Part shown: positions 1 through 7,485 of the stretch, in pieces
How the letters are laid out: each line of letters opens with the position of its first letter
How positions within the stretch are numbered: position 1 is the stretch's first letter
Assembly (NCBI GenBank): GCA_964644525.1
Contig: CAZXWC010000035.1
Location: forward strand, 1 to 14,483
Length of the DNA stretch: 14,483 nt
Direction: 5' to 3'
Source: BM714 sp964644525
Lineage (GTDB): Bacteria > Bacillota > Clostridia > Peptostreptococcales > BM714
Position numbers and translations under genes: made by a program
Notes under the pieces: model-generated
Databases searched by the model: none
Seen by the model: only the letters and a program-made list of their open reading frames with translations
What the model was told of the DNA's origin: nothing

Positions 1-275
1 TGGCCAATTATGATAAGGATTCTGTTCAAAGAAGGTTGAGGAGAATTGAAGGGCAAATCAAAGGTATTCAAAAAATGATTGATGAGGAACGGGGATGCAA
101 CGATATACTAATTCAAATCTCCGCAGTGCGGTCAGCAGTAAATAGGGTGGGGGGAATAGTTCTTGAGAATCACTTGAACCACTGCATGATGAAATGTAAA
201 AATGAAGGAAATGAAGGATCGGAACAACAGACAATTGATGAATTGATTGAAACGATGATAGGGTTTTTGAAATAA
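1..275 (+). CDS. csoR: CsoR-family metal-sensing transcriptional repressor (5' partial)
   Basis: The open frame runs in from the left edge (codons begin at base 3), so the start is outside the window. A TTG at base 36 is unlikely to be the start, because the family's N-terminal helix (SVQRRLRRIEGQIKGI) begins upstream of it. The product is an all-helical repressor of the CsoR/RcnR (DUF156) family, which binds DNA as a tetramer and lets go when it binds metal or thiol ligands. Cys (bases 96-98), His (171-173) and Cys (183-185) are spaced 25 and 4 residues apart, the same spacing as C36-H61-C65 in Mycobacterium tuberculosis CsoR, which binds Cu(I). The Cys-His-Cys set argues against an RcnR-type nickel/cobalt sensor. 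Copper is therefore the best guess, but no copper exporter is visible here. The rseC-like gene starts 13 bases downstream, suggesting cotranscription. Confidence 0.85.
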   Translation, partial: ANYDKDSVQRRLRRIEGQIKGIQKMIDEERGCNDILIQISAVRSAVNRVGGIVLENHLNHCMMKCKNEGNEGSEQQTIDELIETMIGFLK

Positions 276-288
276 TGGGAGTGTAAGA

Positions 289-717
289 ATGTATAGAGTC
301 GGAGAAGTTGTAAACATACAGGGCGATATGGCCCAAGTAAAGTTGATGAGGCATTCTGCGTGTGGGAAATGCAAGGCATGCAAAATTGGAGAAGATGACG
401 GTAGTGTTTATTCGGATGCATATAATAGCATGAATGCAAAGAAGGGCGACCATGTAGAAATAAGCATGGATGAGGGTGATTTACTTGGCGCTGCAGCCAT
501 ATTATATGGATTTCCGTTGATTACCATGCTGATTTGCGTTTTTGTTGCGAATTGGATGCTGGCTAAAAACGAAATATTAAACCATGAAATGGTTTTAGGT
601 GCGACAGCTTTGATGTCCCTGACAGTTACTTTTATTATAATAAAATCTAAAAACGCAGAATTCAAAAAATCAAAAAAATATATGCCGCAAATAACTAAAA
701 TAATCTCGAAAGGGTGA
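289..717 (+). CDS. RseC/MucC-family membrane protein
   Basis: This 142-residue protein has the RseC/MucC (SoxR-reducing system) layout. A short soluble N-terminal part carries a CxxCxxC cluster (C25, C28, C31, in ACGKCKACK). Two hydrophobic segments follow at about residues 65-90 and 101-119, and the end is lysine-rich. In Proteobacteria RseC affects sigma-E and SoxR reduction together with Rnf-like proteins. In Clostridia such genes are common, but their role is not established; the thiol cluster suggests redox or metal chemistry at the membrane. The ATG follows a GGGAGTG ribosome-binding site about 6 bases upstream. It lies between the csoR-like gene (13-base gap) and glyA (4-base gap), so the three probably form one transcript. 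The family call is fairly sure; the function is not known. Confidence 0.75.
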   Translation: MYRVGEVVNIQGDMAQVKLMRHSACGKCKACKIGEDDGSVYSDAYNSMNAKKGDHVEISMDEGDLLGAAAILYGFPLITMLICVFVANWMLAKNEILNHEMVLGATALMSLTVTFIIIKSKNAEFKKSKKYMPQITKIISKG

Positions 718-721
718 TTTA

Positions 722-1957
722 ATGAATTACGAATACCTTAAAGAAACTGATCCTAAAATAATGGAAGTTTTAAACAGTGAGCTGACAAGGCAGAGGAATG
801 GAATCGAACTAATAGCATCGGAGAATTTCATTTCAAGAGCGGTAATGGAAACAATGGGAAGTGTACTTACAAATAAATATGCTGAAGGTTACCCGGGAAA
901 GAGATATTACGGCGGTTGCGAAGAAGTTGATGTTGCAGAAAATCTTGCGATAGAGAGATTGAAGTTGCTTTTTGGAGCAGAACACGCCAATGTTCAACCA
1001 CATTCTGGTTCCGGCGCTAATTTTGCTGTTTATCAAGCTGTTTTGAAGCCAGGGGATACCGTTATGGGCATGGCGTTGCCACATGGAGGACACCTTACTC
1101 ATGGGAGTCCTGTAAACCAATCGGGAAGGCTTTATAATTTTGTAAGCTACGGTGTTGATAAGGAAACTGAAAAAATCGATTACGATGAAGTGGGGGAAAT
1201 TGCCATGAAACACAAACCCAAACTTATCGTAGCCGGAGCAAGCGCGTATTCAAGAAAAATTGATTTTGAGAAATTCAGAACGATAGCGGATTCTGTCGGG
1301 GCATATCTTATGGTTGATATGGCTCATATCGCGGGATTGGTTGCCGCAGGGTTACACGGAAATCCGTGCAGATATGCCGACTTTGTGACTACCACCACCC
1401 ATAAAACTCTTAGAGGCCCAAGGGGAGGAGTAATACTTTGCAAGGCGGACTATGCTAAAATCATCGACAAGGCTATTTTCCCTGGTTCGCAAGGGGGACC
1501 ATTGATGCATGTTATAGCTTCCAAAGCCGTATGTTTCAAAGAAGCTTCTACAGATGCATTTAAAAATTACCAAAAGCAAACAATAGCAAACGCGAAAGCA
1601 TTGTCAGAGGAATTGAAAAACAGGGGATTTAGGATAGTATCGGGTGGAACAGACAACCACATGATGCTGCTGGACTTGACAAGCAAGAATGTAAACGGTA
1701 AAGATGCGGAAAAAAGACTTGATGCATTAGGCATAACTGTAAACAAGAATACTATACCGTTTGATCCCGAAAGCCCTTTTGTGACAAGTGGAATACGTTT
1801 GGGAACACCTGCGGTAACAACTAGGGGCATGAAAGAAAAAGATATGGCTGCAATAGCTGAAATAATTAAAAAAGCAATAGAAGGTGGAGCTGATGACGAG
1901 TCTCTTAAAAGAGATGTGAAATCATTATGTGATAAATTTCCATTGTATGGAGAATAA
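722..1957 (+). CDS. glyA: Serine hydroxymethyltransferase
   Basis: This cytosolic PLP enzyme interconverts serine plus tetrahydrofolate with glycine plus 5,10-methylene-tetrahydrofolate. It feeds one-carbon metabolism and, in amino-acid-fermenting Clostridia, the glycine/serine branch. At 411 residues it has normal family length. The N-terminal region has the typical sequence NGIELIASENF and a YPGKRYYGG substrate/PLP region. The PLP lysine is K228, in TTTTHKTLRGPRGG. The C-terminal folate-binding part contains SGIRLGTPAVTTRG. The ATG is preceded by AAAGGGTGATTT, a good Shine-Dalgarno. The gene lies 4 bases after the rseC-like gene and is followed by a strong intrinsic terminator, so it is the last gene of its transcript. 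Confidence 0.98.
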   Translation: MNYEYLKETDPKIMEVLNSELTRQRNGIELIASENFISRAVMETMGSVLTNKYAEGYPGKRYYGGCEEVDVAENLAIERLKLLFGAEHANVQPHSGSGANFAVYQAVLKPGDTVMGMALPHGGHLTHGSPVNQSGRLYNFVSYGVDKETEKIDYDEVGEIAMKHKPKLIVAGASAYSRKIDFEKFRTIADSVGAYLMVDMAHIAGLVAAGLHGNPCRYADFVTTTTHKTLRGPRGGVILCKADYAKIIDKAIFPGSQGGPLMHVIASKAVCFKEASTDAFKNYQKQTIANAKALSEELKNRGFRIVSGGTDNHMMLLDLTSKNVNGKDAEKRLDALGITVNKNTIPFDPESPFVTSGIRLGTPAVTTRGMKEKDMAAIAEIIKKAIEGGADDESLKRDVKSLCDKFPLYGE

Positions 1958-1985
1958 GAGGATTTACAAATAATTTAAATTTAGA

Positions 1986-2024
1986 AAAGAAGCGCAAACG
2001 AATTCCGTTTGCGCTTCTTTATTT
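1986..2024 (+). terminator. Intrinsic terminator after glyA
   Basis: A perfect 15-bp inverted repeat (1986-2000 with 2006-2020, core AAGCGCAAACG/CGTTTGCGCTT) closes a 5-base loop AATTC. The right arm ends in TTCTTT and runs into ATTT, giving a U-rich tail. It ends the csoR-rseC-glyA transcript and insulates the ornithine operon. The A-rich left flank could also let it act on the opposite strand. Confidence 0.92.
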
Positions 2025-2051
2025 GTCCAAGAACTTATATAAAAAGGTATA

Positions 2052-2082
2052 TTGATATTTTACAAGGAAATTCTGCTATAAA
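2052..2082 (+). promoter_or_regulatory. Candidate sigma-A promoter of the ornithine operon
   Basis: The -35 candidate is TTGATA (2052-2057). The -10 candidate is TATAAA (2077-2082), preceded by TGC (2074-2076), i.e. an extended -10. The 19-base spacer is longer than ideal, so this is a moderate call. It is the best match in the 185-base gap before ord and would leave a leader of about 50 bases. I see no sigma-54 type GG-N10-GC element in this gap. Confidence 0.45.
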
Positions 2083-2142
2083 ATAATAATATTGTAATTA
2101 TAGGGTAAAGAAATAACAAGGAAATAATAATGGGAGGAAGAC

Positions 2143-3207
2143 ATGAAAAATGAAAAAATCAAAGTGATAATTTGGGGAATCGGGTCAATGGGAAGTGGAA
2201 TAGCTGAGATGATTTTAAAAAAGAAAGGAGTCGAGATTGTAGGGGTAATAGGTAGAAAATCACATGTGGGAGAAAACCTTTATGATGTATTGGATATGGG
2301 CGAAAACGACATGAAACCGCTAGTGATTTCAAATGAAGCAGAGAAAATTTTAAAGGAGAACGTAGCTGATGTAGTATTAATAGCAACTGACTCATATGTC
2401 AAGCATTCATATGAAAAAATTTCCATGTGTCTTGAGAATGGACTGAATGTAATATCTACAGCGGAAGAAATGGCTTTCCCGTGGCAAGAGGAAAAAGAAT
2501 TGGCGGGAAAGCTTGATTTGATTGCAAAAGAAAATGGCGTTACAGTTTTAGGAACTGGAATAAATCCGGGTTTTGTATTGGACACGCTTATACTTGTGCT
2601 TACGGGTGCATGCGGGAATGTTGAACATATCAAGGCGGCAAGAATAAATGATCTTTCACCGTTTGGCCCGGCAGTAATGAATGAGCAAGGAGTGGGGATT
2701 ACAAAAAGTGAATTCATGGAAGGAATTCAAAATGGGAAAATTGCAGGCCATGTCGGTTTCCCCGAATCCATAGGAATGCTGGCAAGAGGACTGGGTTGGA
2801 ATGTGGAAAAAATCGAACAAACGAGAGAGCCGATAATTGCAAAAATGGAAAGGAAAACACAGCATGTAAAAGTCGAGTCCGGAGATGTTGCCGGATGCAG
2901 GCAATGCGGATACGGATATGTAGACGGAAATATAAAAATTGAAATGGAACACCCTCAACAGGTTAAACCGGAATTAGAGTCTATAGATACTGGAGACTTC
3001 ATAAGGATAAAGGGGGAACCGGACATTTCAATGAGTATAAAACCTGAAATACCGGGAGGAATTGGAACAATAGCCATGTGTGTAAATATGATACCACATG
3101 TAATAAATGCAAGAAGCGGAGTCAAAACAATGCTGGACCTTCCAATTCCAAGGGCTGTTATGGGCGATATGAGACAATTTATAGAAGAGGGGGAGTATGG
3201 TAAATGA
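2143..3207 (+). CDS. ord: 2,4-diaminopentanoate dehydrogenase
   Basis: The product carries out the second step after ornithine racemisation in oxidative ornithine fermentation. It converts (2R,4S)-2,4-diaminopentanoate to 2-amino-4-ketopentanoate with release of ammonia and reduction of NAD(P)+. This 354-residue cytosolic enzyme opens with a Rossmann dinucleotide site, IWGIGSMGSGIAEMIL (about residues 9-24), of the dihydrodipicolinate-reductase-like type. The middle part contains GTGINPGFVLDTL, typical of this enzyme group. The assignment rests on these features and on the directly adjacent ortA, ortB, oraS and oraE. The ATG follows a strong GGGAGGA site (2132-2138). The stop codon overlaps the ortA start (ATGA at 3204-3207), indicating translational coupling. 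Confidence 0.93.
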   Translation: MKNEKIKVIIWGIGSMGSGIAEMILKKKGVEIVGVIGRKSHVGENLYDVLDMGENDMKPLVISNEAEKILKENVADVVLIATDSYVKHSYEKISMCLENGLNVISTAEEMAFPWQEEKELAGKLDLIAKENGVTVLGTGINPGFVLDTLILVLTGACGNVEHIKAARINDLSPFGPAVMNEQGVGITKSEFMEGIQNGKIAGHVGFPESIGMLARGLGWNVEKIEQTREPIIAKMERKTQHVKVESGDVAGCRQCGYGYVDGNIKIEMEHPQQVKPELESIDTGDFIRIKGEPDISMSIKPEIPGGIGTIAMCVNMIPHVINARSGVKTMLDLPIPRAVMGDMRQFIEEGEYGK

Positions 3208-3509
3208 TAAGCAAGGGTACGTGGGTAAGGATTCATAATCTTGTTTTAAAGCCTGGAGAGAGGGCTCAAAACCTGCCGGTAGACACAGGAAAAGTGCCTT
3301 ATGAAATGTGGGTAAAAGGCTTTTTGACTGAAGATGCAGAATTGGGGAAAAATGTTTTGGTGAAAACAATTACAGGCAGAATTGTCCAAGGAAAGCTTAT
3401 CGAAAAGGAACCGGCATTTTCACATTCATACGGCGGTTTCATTCCTGAACTTTTGGAAATAGGCCTGCAATTGAGAAAAATTGTTTCCGGGGGTGGGAAT
3501 AATCGATAA
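3204..3509 (+). CDS. ortA: 2-amino-4-ketopentanoate thiolase, alpha subunit
   Basis: OrtA is the small subunit of the PLP-dependent thiolase that cleaves 2-amino-4-ketopentanoate with CoA to acetyl-CoA and alanine. The 101-residue length fits the known OrtA size. Recognisable stretches are KGTWVRIHNLVLKPGERA near the start, KVPYEMWVKGFL in the middle, a TGRIVQGKL strand and HSYGGFIPELLEIG near the end. No catalytic residue can be assigned from sequence alone; the PLP site lies in OrtB. Its ATG overlaps the ord stop by 4 bases, and its 3' end overlaps the likely ortB start region, so ord, ortA and ortB should be made in fixed ratio. The final codons (SGGGNNR) are encoded by the G-rich stretch that probably serves as the ortB ribosome-binding site. 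Confidence 0.92.
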   Translation: MISKGTWVRIHNLVLKPGERAQNLPVDTGKVPYEMWVKGFLTEDAELGKNVLVKTITGRIVQGKLIEKEPAFSHSYGGFIPELLEIGLQLRKIVSGGGNNR

Positions 3510-4911
3510 CTCATATGAAGAAGTAATGTCCAGGCGAAATGAAATAATGAAAAAGGCAATAGGAATCGATTATGAGGAATTCGAATTGCAAGGATCAATT
3601 GCATTTGATTATGAAAGAATGATGGAAAAGACAGGGTATACATTACATGAAACAATTGACATTCAGGAAAAATCGGGAGTGGGAAATACTCCCACCATTG
3701 AATTGAAAAATATAACTGAATTGGCAAGAAAAATCTCAAAAAATAAAAAAGCAGCAAGAATTTTCATAAAGGATGAAGCGTCGAATCCTTCCGGAAGCTT
3801 TAAGGCAAGGCGTGCGGCAAGTGCTGTTTATCATGCAAAAAAAATGGGCTACAAGGGAGTCGTTGCGGCGACAAGCGGCAATTACGGGGCGGCTGTGGCT
3901 AGCCAGGCTGCCATAAGCGGCTTAAAATGCATAATAGTGCAGGAATGTTATGACAGTTCCTATAAGGGACAGCCTGAAATAATTGAAAAGGCGCGCAAAT
4001 GCGAAGCTTTTGGCGCAGAGGTTGTTCAACTTACTGTTGGGCCCGAATTGTTTTATGTTTTTTTAAAGTTGCTTGAGGAAACAGGATACTTCAATGCTTC
4101 TCTTTATACTCCGTTTGGAATAGCAGGTGTTGAAACACTTGGGAACGAATTGATAATGCAGTGTAGGGAGAGATATGGCAGAGAACCCGACAGTGTTGTA
4201 TGCACAAATGCCGGAGGGGGGAACTTGACGGGAACGGCAAGGGGAATCATAAAAGCAGGAGCCGGCGAAACAAAAATAATCGCTGCAAGTGTTGATCTCG
4301 CTGGTCTTCATATGGCCAGCGACGGGCAATTCAATAGAAAGTCTTTTACAACAGGGCATACAGGTTTTGGAATTCCGTTTGCGACTTGGCCGGACAGAAC
4401 AGATGTTCCCAGATCAGCGGCGAGGCCCTTGAGGTATATGGACAGATATGTAACAGTAAGGCAGGGCGAAGTATTTTATATGACTGAGGCATTGGCGCAA
4501 TTGCAGGGGTTGGAAAGAGGTCCGGCAGGGAACACTTCTCTTGCGGCAGCATTTTATTTGGCGCAGGAAATGGAAAATGAACAGATGATTGTAGTGCAGG
4601 AAACGGAATATACGGGTGCAGGGAAACATATACAGCCTCAATTGTCTTTTGCAAGAGAGAATGGGATAGAAATCAAATTTGGAAATCCTAAAGATGAAAT
4701 TCCGGGGAATAACATAATTCTTCCCGCCCATCCTTCCATGCTGCAAGCAAAAGACCTCGATTTGATGGATATAAAGAAATCATATATAAAAAACTCGTTG
4801 CAAAGGATTGGCGAAAGAAAAATCAAAGACATAGAACTTGAATTTTTGAGAAAAGAAACAAAACTTGATGAAGGCAGATTTGTACAAATAATGAAAGAAA
4901 TCGGGAGGTGA
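3493..4911 (+). CDS. ortB: 2-amino-4-ketopentanoate thiolase, PLP-binding beta subunit
   Basis: OrtB is the PLP subunit of the thiolase that yields acetyl-CoA and alanine, the energy-conserving end of the ornithine pathway. It has the fold-type II (threonine-synthase-like) pattern. The Schiff-base lysine lies in SNPSGSFKARRAA (Lys codon 3802-3804), followed by TSGNYGAAVASQAA and the phosphate-binding loop NAGGGNLTGTARG. Length is 461-476 residues depending on the start. The start is unclear. TTG 3481, GTG 3493 and ATG 3526 are in frame, and none has a well-placed ribosome-binding site. The family usually includes the segment seen here as SYEEVMSRRNEIMKKAIGID, which disfavours ATG 3526, so I chose GTG 3493 provisionally. 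It overlaps ortA by 17 bases. The oraS start lies 4 bases beyond the stop. Confidence 0.9.
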   Translation: MGIIDNSYEEVMSRRNEIMKKAIGIDYEEFELQGSIAFDYERMMEKTGYTLHETIDIQEKSGVGNTPTIELKNITELARKISKNKKAARIFIKDEASNPSGSFKARRAASAVYHAKKMGYKGVVAATSGNYGAAVASQAAISGLKCIIVQECYDSSYKGQPEIIEKARKCEAFGAEVVQLTVGPELFYVFLKLLEETGYFNASLYTPFGIAGVETLGNELIMQCRERYGREPDSVVCTNAGGGNLTGTARGIIKAGAGETKIIAASVDLAGLHMASDGQFNRKSFTTGHTGFGIPFATWPDRTDVPRSAARPLRYMDRYVTVRQGEVFYMTEALAQLQGLERGPAGNTSLAAAFYLAQEMENEQMIVVQETEYTGAGKHIQPQLSFARENGIEIKFGNPKDEIPGNNIILPAHPSMLQAKDLDLMDIKKSYIKNSLQRIGERKIKDIELEFLRKETKLDEGRFVQIMKEIGR

Positions 4912-4915
4912 GACA

Positions 4916-5281
4916 GTGGAAAGAAAAGATGATTTTAATCAAAGAAGAAGCCACTTGAAAAATTTGACAGATGAAGAGTTGAAATCAAGGTTCTGGCAAT
5001 TGTCAGAAACAATAGTCAGGCCTATGATTGATATGGCTGGAAAGTATACATCACCTTCCATAGAAAGATCTATTTTGCTTCGGATGGGATTTTCTTCGAT
5101 CGAAGCTAAAGCCATAGTGGAACAAATAATCGACAGGGGGCTCATGGGCAAGGGGGCAGGACATGCAGTTTACAGGCTGTCGATGATCGAAAAATGCTCT
5201 ATAAAAGAAGCAGGAACAATGCTATTGAAAGGAAATGGGTGGGATGATTTAATTGGAAGTTTTGAAGAGGGGGGGAAATAA
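4916..5281 (+). CDS. oraS: D-ornithine 4,5-aminomutase, small subunit
   Basis: OraS is the small partner of OraE in the adenosylcobalamin- and PLP-dependent enzyme that moves the terminal amino group of D-ornithine to give 2,4-diaminopentanoate. The 121-residue length matches the C. sticklandii subunit as I recall it. It is predicted soluble and mostly helical, with an acidic/basic N-terminus. Recognisable segments are RSHLKNLTDEELKSRFWQL, SPSIERSILLRMGFSS and GHAVYRLS. The start is GTG at 4916, with a strong GGGAGGTG site 5 bases upstream; no other start fits. It lies 4 bases after ortB and 2 bases before oraE, so subunits S and E should be made together. The identification is helped by the neighbouring oraE. 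Confidence 0.92.
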   Translation: MERKDDFNQRRSHLKNLTDEELKSRFWQLSETIVRPMIDMAGKYTSPSIERSILLRMGFSSIEAKAIVEQIIDRGLMGKGAGHAVYRLSMIEKCSIKEAGTMLLKGNGWDDLIGSFEEGGK

Positions 5282-5283
5282 GA

Positions 5284-7485
5284 ATGGTTCTTGATCCCGA
5301 CGAAAGAATAGATGTTGAAGAAATACTGAAGGATCTTGACAAGTATAGACCTAAACGGAAAGGATGGTCATGGAGAAAGAAGAGAGACAGTATAAAAATC
5401 GGTGATTTTGAGTACAAAAATTGTTCCGATTCTCTCAAGAAAAGTGTTCCCCTTCCATCAGCCAAATATTTTGGCGACATCGATCCGCAACCGGACTACA
5501 GCATAACTACCGAAATTGCTTCCGGAAGGTTTGAGGATGACATAAGGCGTATGCGTATGGCCGCCTGGCATGGAGCGGACCATATTATGGTTATAAGGAC
5601 AGCGGGTCAATCACATTTCGACGGACTGATGGAAGGCACTCCGCAAGGAGTCGGCGGAATCCCAATAAGCAGAAAGCAAGTAAGGGCTCAAAGAAAGGCA
5701 TTGGATTTGATTGAGGAAGAAGTTGGAAGGGAAATAAACTACCATTCATATGTAAGTGGAGTGGCCGGTCCGGAAATAGCGGTAATGTTTGCAGAGGAAG
5801 GGGTCAACGGCGCTCACCAGGATCCACAGTACAATGTTTTATATAGAAATATTAATATGGTGAGGTCATTTGTGGATGCTGCCGAATCAAAAAAAATAAT
5901 GGCTTGGGCTGACATGGCTCAGATTGACGGGGCCCATAATGCAAATGCGACCGCAAGGGAAGCATGGAAAGTAATGCCCGAATTGATGGTTCAACATGCA
6001 ATAAACAGCATGTTTTCCTTTTTTGCCGGTATGAAAAAAGATAATATTTGTTTGTCAACAGTTCCTCCTACGGCTCCGCCTGCCCCTTGTCTTAAGATTG
6101 ATTTACCTTACGCAGTGGCATTGAGGGAATTGTTTGCAGAATATAGGATGCGCGCTCAGATGAATACTAAGTACATGGAGTCGTCTACAAGGGAAGCAAC
6201 AGTGACACACGTTTTGAACATGCTTGTTTCAAGATTGACTAGTGCGGATATACAATCGACCATAACGCCTGACGAGGGGCGAAATGTTCCATGGCATATG
6301 TACAACATAGAGGCTTGTGATACTGCAAAACAGACGCTCGTAGGAATGGACGGCATACTTGAGATGGTTGATCTGAAAAAAGATGGTTATTTGAAGGAAA
6401 AGACAAGGGAGTTGAAGGAAAAAGCAGTATTGTTCATGGAGGAAATAATTGAATGCGGAGGATATTTCGAAGCCGTTGAAAAAGGGTTTTTCGTTGATTC
6501 GGGTCTATACCCTGAAAGAAACGGTGATGGAATAGCAAGGAAAACAGATGGGGGGGTTGGAGCGAATACCCTATATGAAAGAGAGAAAAATTATTTTGCA
6601 CCAGTAACTGCACATTTCGGAAAAAACAATATTGAACAATACAACTTGAAAAATCCATCCGATGCAATAAACGGATGTACATTTGAAAATCCCGAAAAAA
6701 TAGTTTACATTGATGAATTGGATGAAAATGACAATGTTAATGTCAGAATGAATGAAAATAAAAACTTAAGAAAAAATAAAATACTTAAGCCGGAAGTAGA
6801 ATGGCTTGGAGATGGAATTGTACAGGTGGAAATAATGTTGCCTGCAGAAAAAAGAACAGCAGAGTTTGCTGCTATTGAATTGGGCAGTAAAATGAACCTA
6901 AAAGAAATCGAAGTGATTCACAAGGAGGTATTGCATCCTTCGGAAGGTACAAGGATACAAATGAAGGGCAGGATTGATGCATCTATCGACATTGGAAAAT
7001 TAAAAATTCCAAAAGAGCCTGAAATACTTACAGACGATGAAATAAGGCAAGCAGTTAAAGAATCGCCTTTGAGGATTGTGGCGGGGACGGTTGGAGAAGA
7101 TGAGCATTCTGTCGGTTTGAGGGAAATTATTGACATAAAGCATGGAGGCATAGAGAAGTATGGAATAAAATGCCACTACCTGGGGACATCCGTCCCATGC
7201 GAAAAACTGGTGGATGCTGCAATTGAACTTGATGCAGACGCAATTCTTATGTCCACAATAATAAGCCATGACAAAATACATTACAGAAGCATGAAGCGGA
7301 TGAATGATCTTTGCATCGAAAAAGGAATAAGGGACAGGATTTTGATAATTGCAGGCGGAACACAGGTAACGCATGGCATAGCAGTTGAGCAGGGCATTGA
7401 TGCAGGTTTTGGAAGAGGCACAAAGGGTCGCCAAGTGGCGGATTTCCTTGTAAAAAAATTGGGTGAATCCGATAATGAAAATTGA
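5284..7485 (+). CDS. oraE: D-ornithine 4,5-aminomutase, large (B12/PLP) subunit
   Basis: OraE holds both cofactors of the aminomutase that converts D-ornithine to (2R,4S)-2,4-diaminopentanoate by radical chemistry. The 733 residues comprise an N-terminal lead, a TIM-barrel region (about 80-400; for example GADHIMVIRTAGQSHFDG, the GVNGAHQDP segment and VPPTAPPAP) and a C-terminal Rossmann B12 domain (about 595-733). The base-off B12 motif DxHxxG is DEHSVG with H608. K619, 11 residues later, is the predicted PLP lysine. That spacing equals H618-K629 described for C. sticklandii OraE. LMSTIISHDK and IIAGGTQV complete the cobalamin-binding fold. The ATG follows a GGGGGG-rich site. The 3' end overlaps the next gene by about 11 bases, so that gene's product is probably linked to this enzyme. 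Confidence 0.96.
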   Translation: MVLDPDERIDVEEILKDLDKYRPKRKGWSWRKKRDSIKIGDFEYKNCSDSLKKSVPLPSAKYFGDIDPQPDYSITTEIASGRFEDDIRRMRMAAWHGADHIMVIRTAGQSHFDGLMEGTPQGVGGIPISRKQVRAQRKALDLIEEEVGREINYHSYVSGVAGPEIAVMFAEEGVNGAHQDPQYNVLYRNINMVRSFVDAAESKKIMAWADMAQIDGAHNANATAREAWKVMPELMVQHAINSMFSFFAGMKKDNICLSTVPPTAPPAPCLKIDLPYAVALRELFAEYRMRAQMNTKYMESSTREATVTHVLNMLVSRLTSADIQSTITPDEGRNVPWHMYNIEACDTAKQTLVGMDGILEMVDLKKDGYLKEKTRELKEKAVLFMEEIIECGGYFEAVEKGFFVDSGLYPERNGDGIARKTDGGVGANTLYEREKNYFAPVTAHFGKNNIEQYNLKNPSDAINGCTFENPEKIVYIDELDENDNVNVRMNENKNLRKNKILKPEVEWLGDGIVQVEIMLPAEKRTAEFAAIELGSKMNLKEIEVIHKEVLHPSEGTRIQMKGRIDASIDIGKLKIPKEPEILTDDEIRQAVKESPLRIVAGTVGEDEHSVGLREIIDIKHGGIEKYGIKCHYLGTSVPCEKLVDAAIELDADAILMSTIISHDKIHYRSMKRMNDLCIEKGIRDRILIIAGGTQVTHGIAVEQGIDAGFGRGTKGRQVADFLVKKLGESDNEN

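Noticed and set aside
36..275. TTG at 36 as the real start of the csoR gene
   Set aside because: The frame stays open to the left edge, and the residues upstream (SVQRR) belong to the family's conserved first helix, so the gene is cut by the window.
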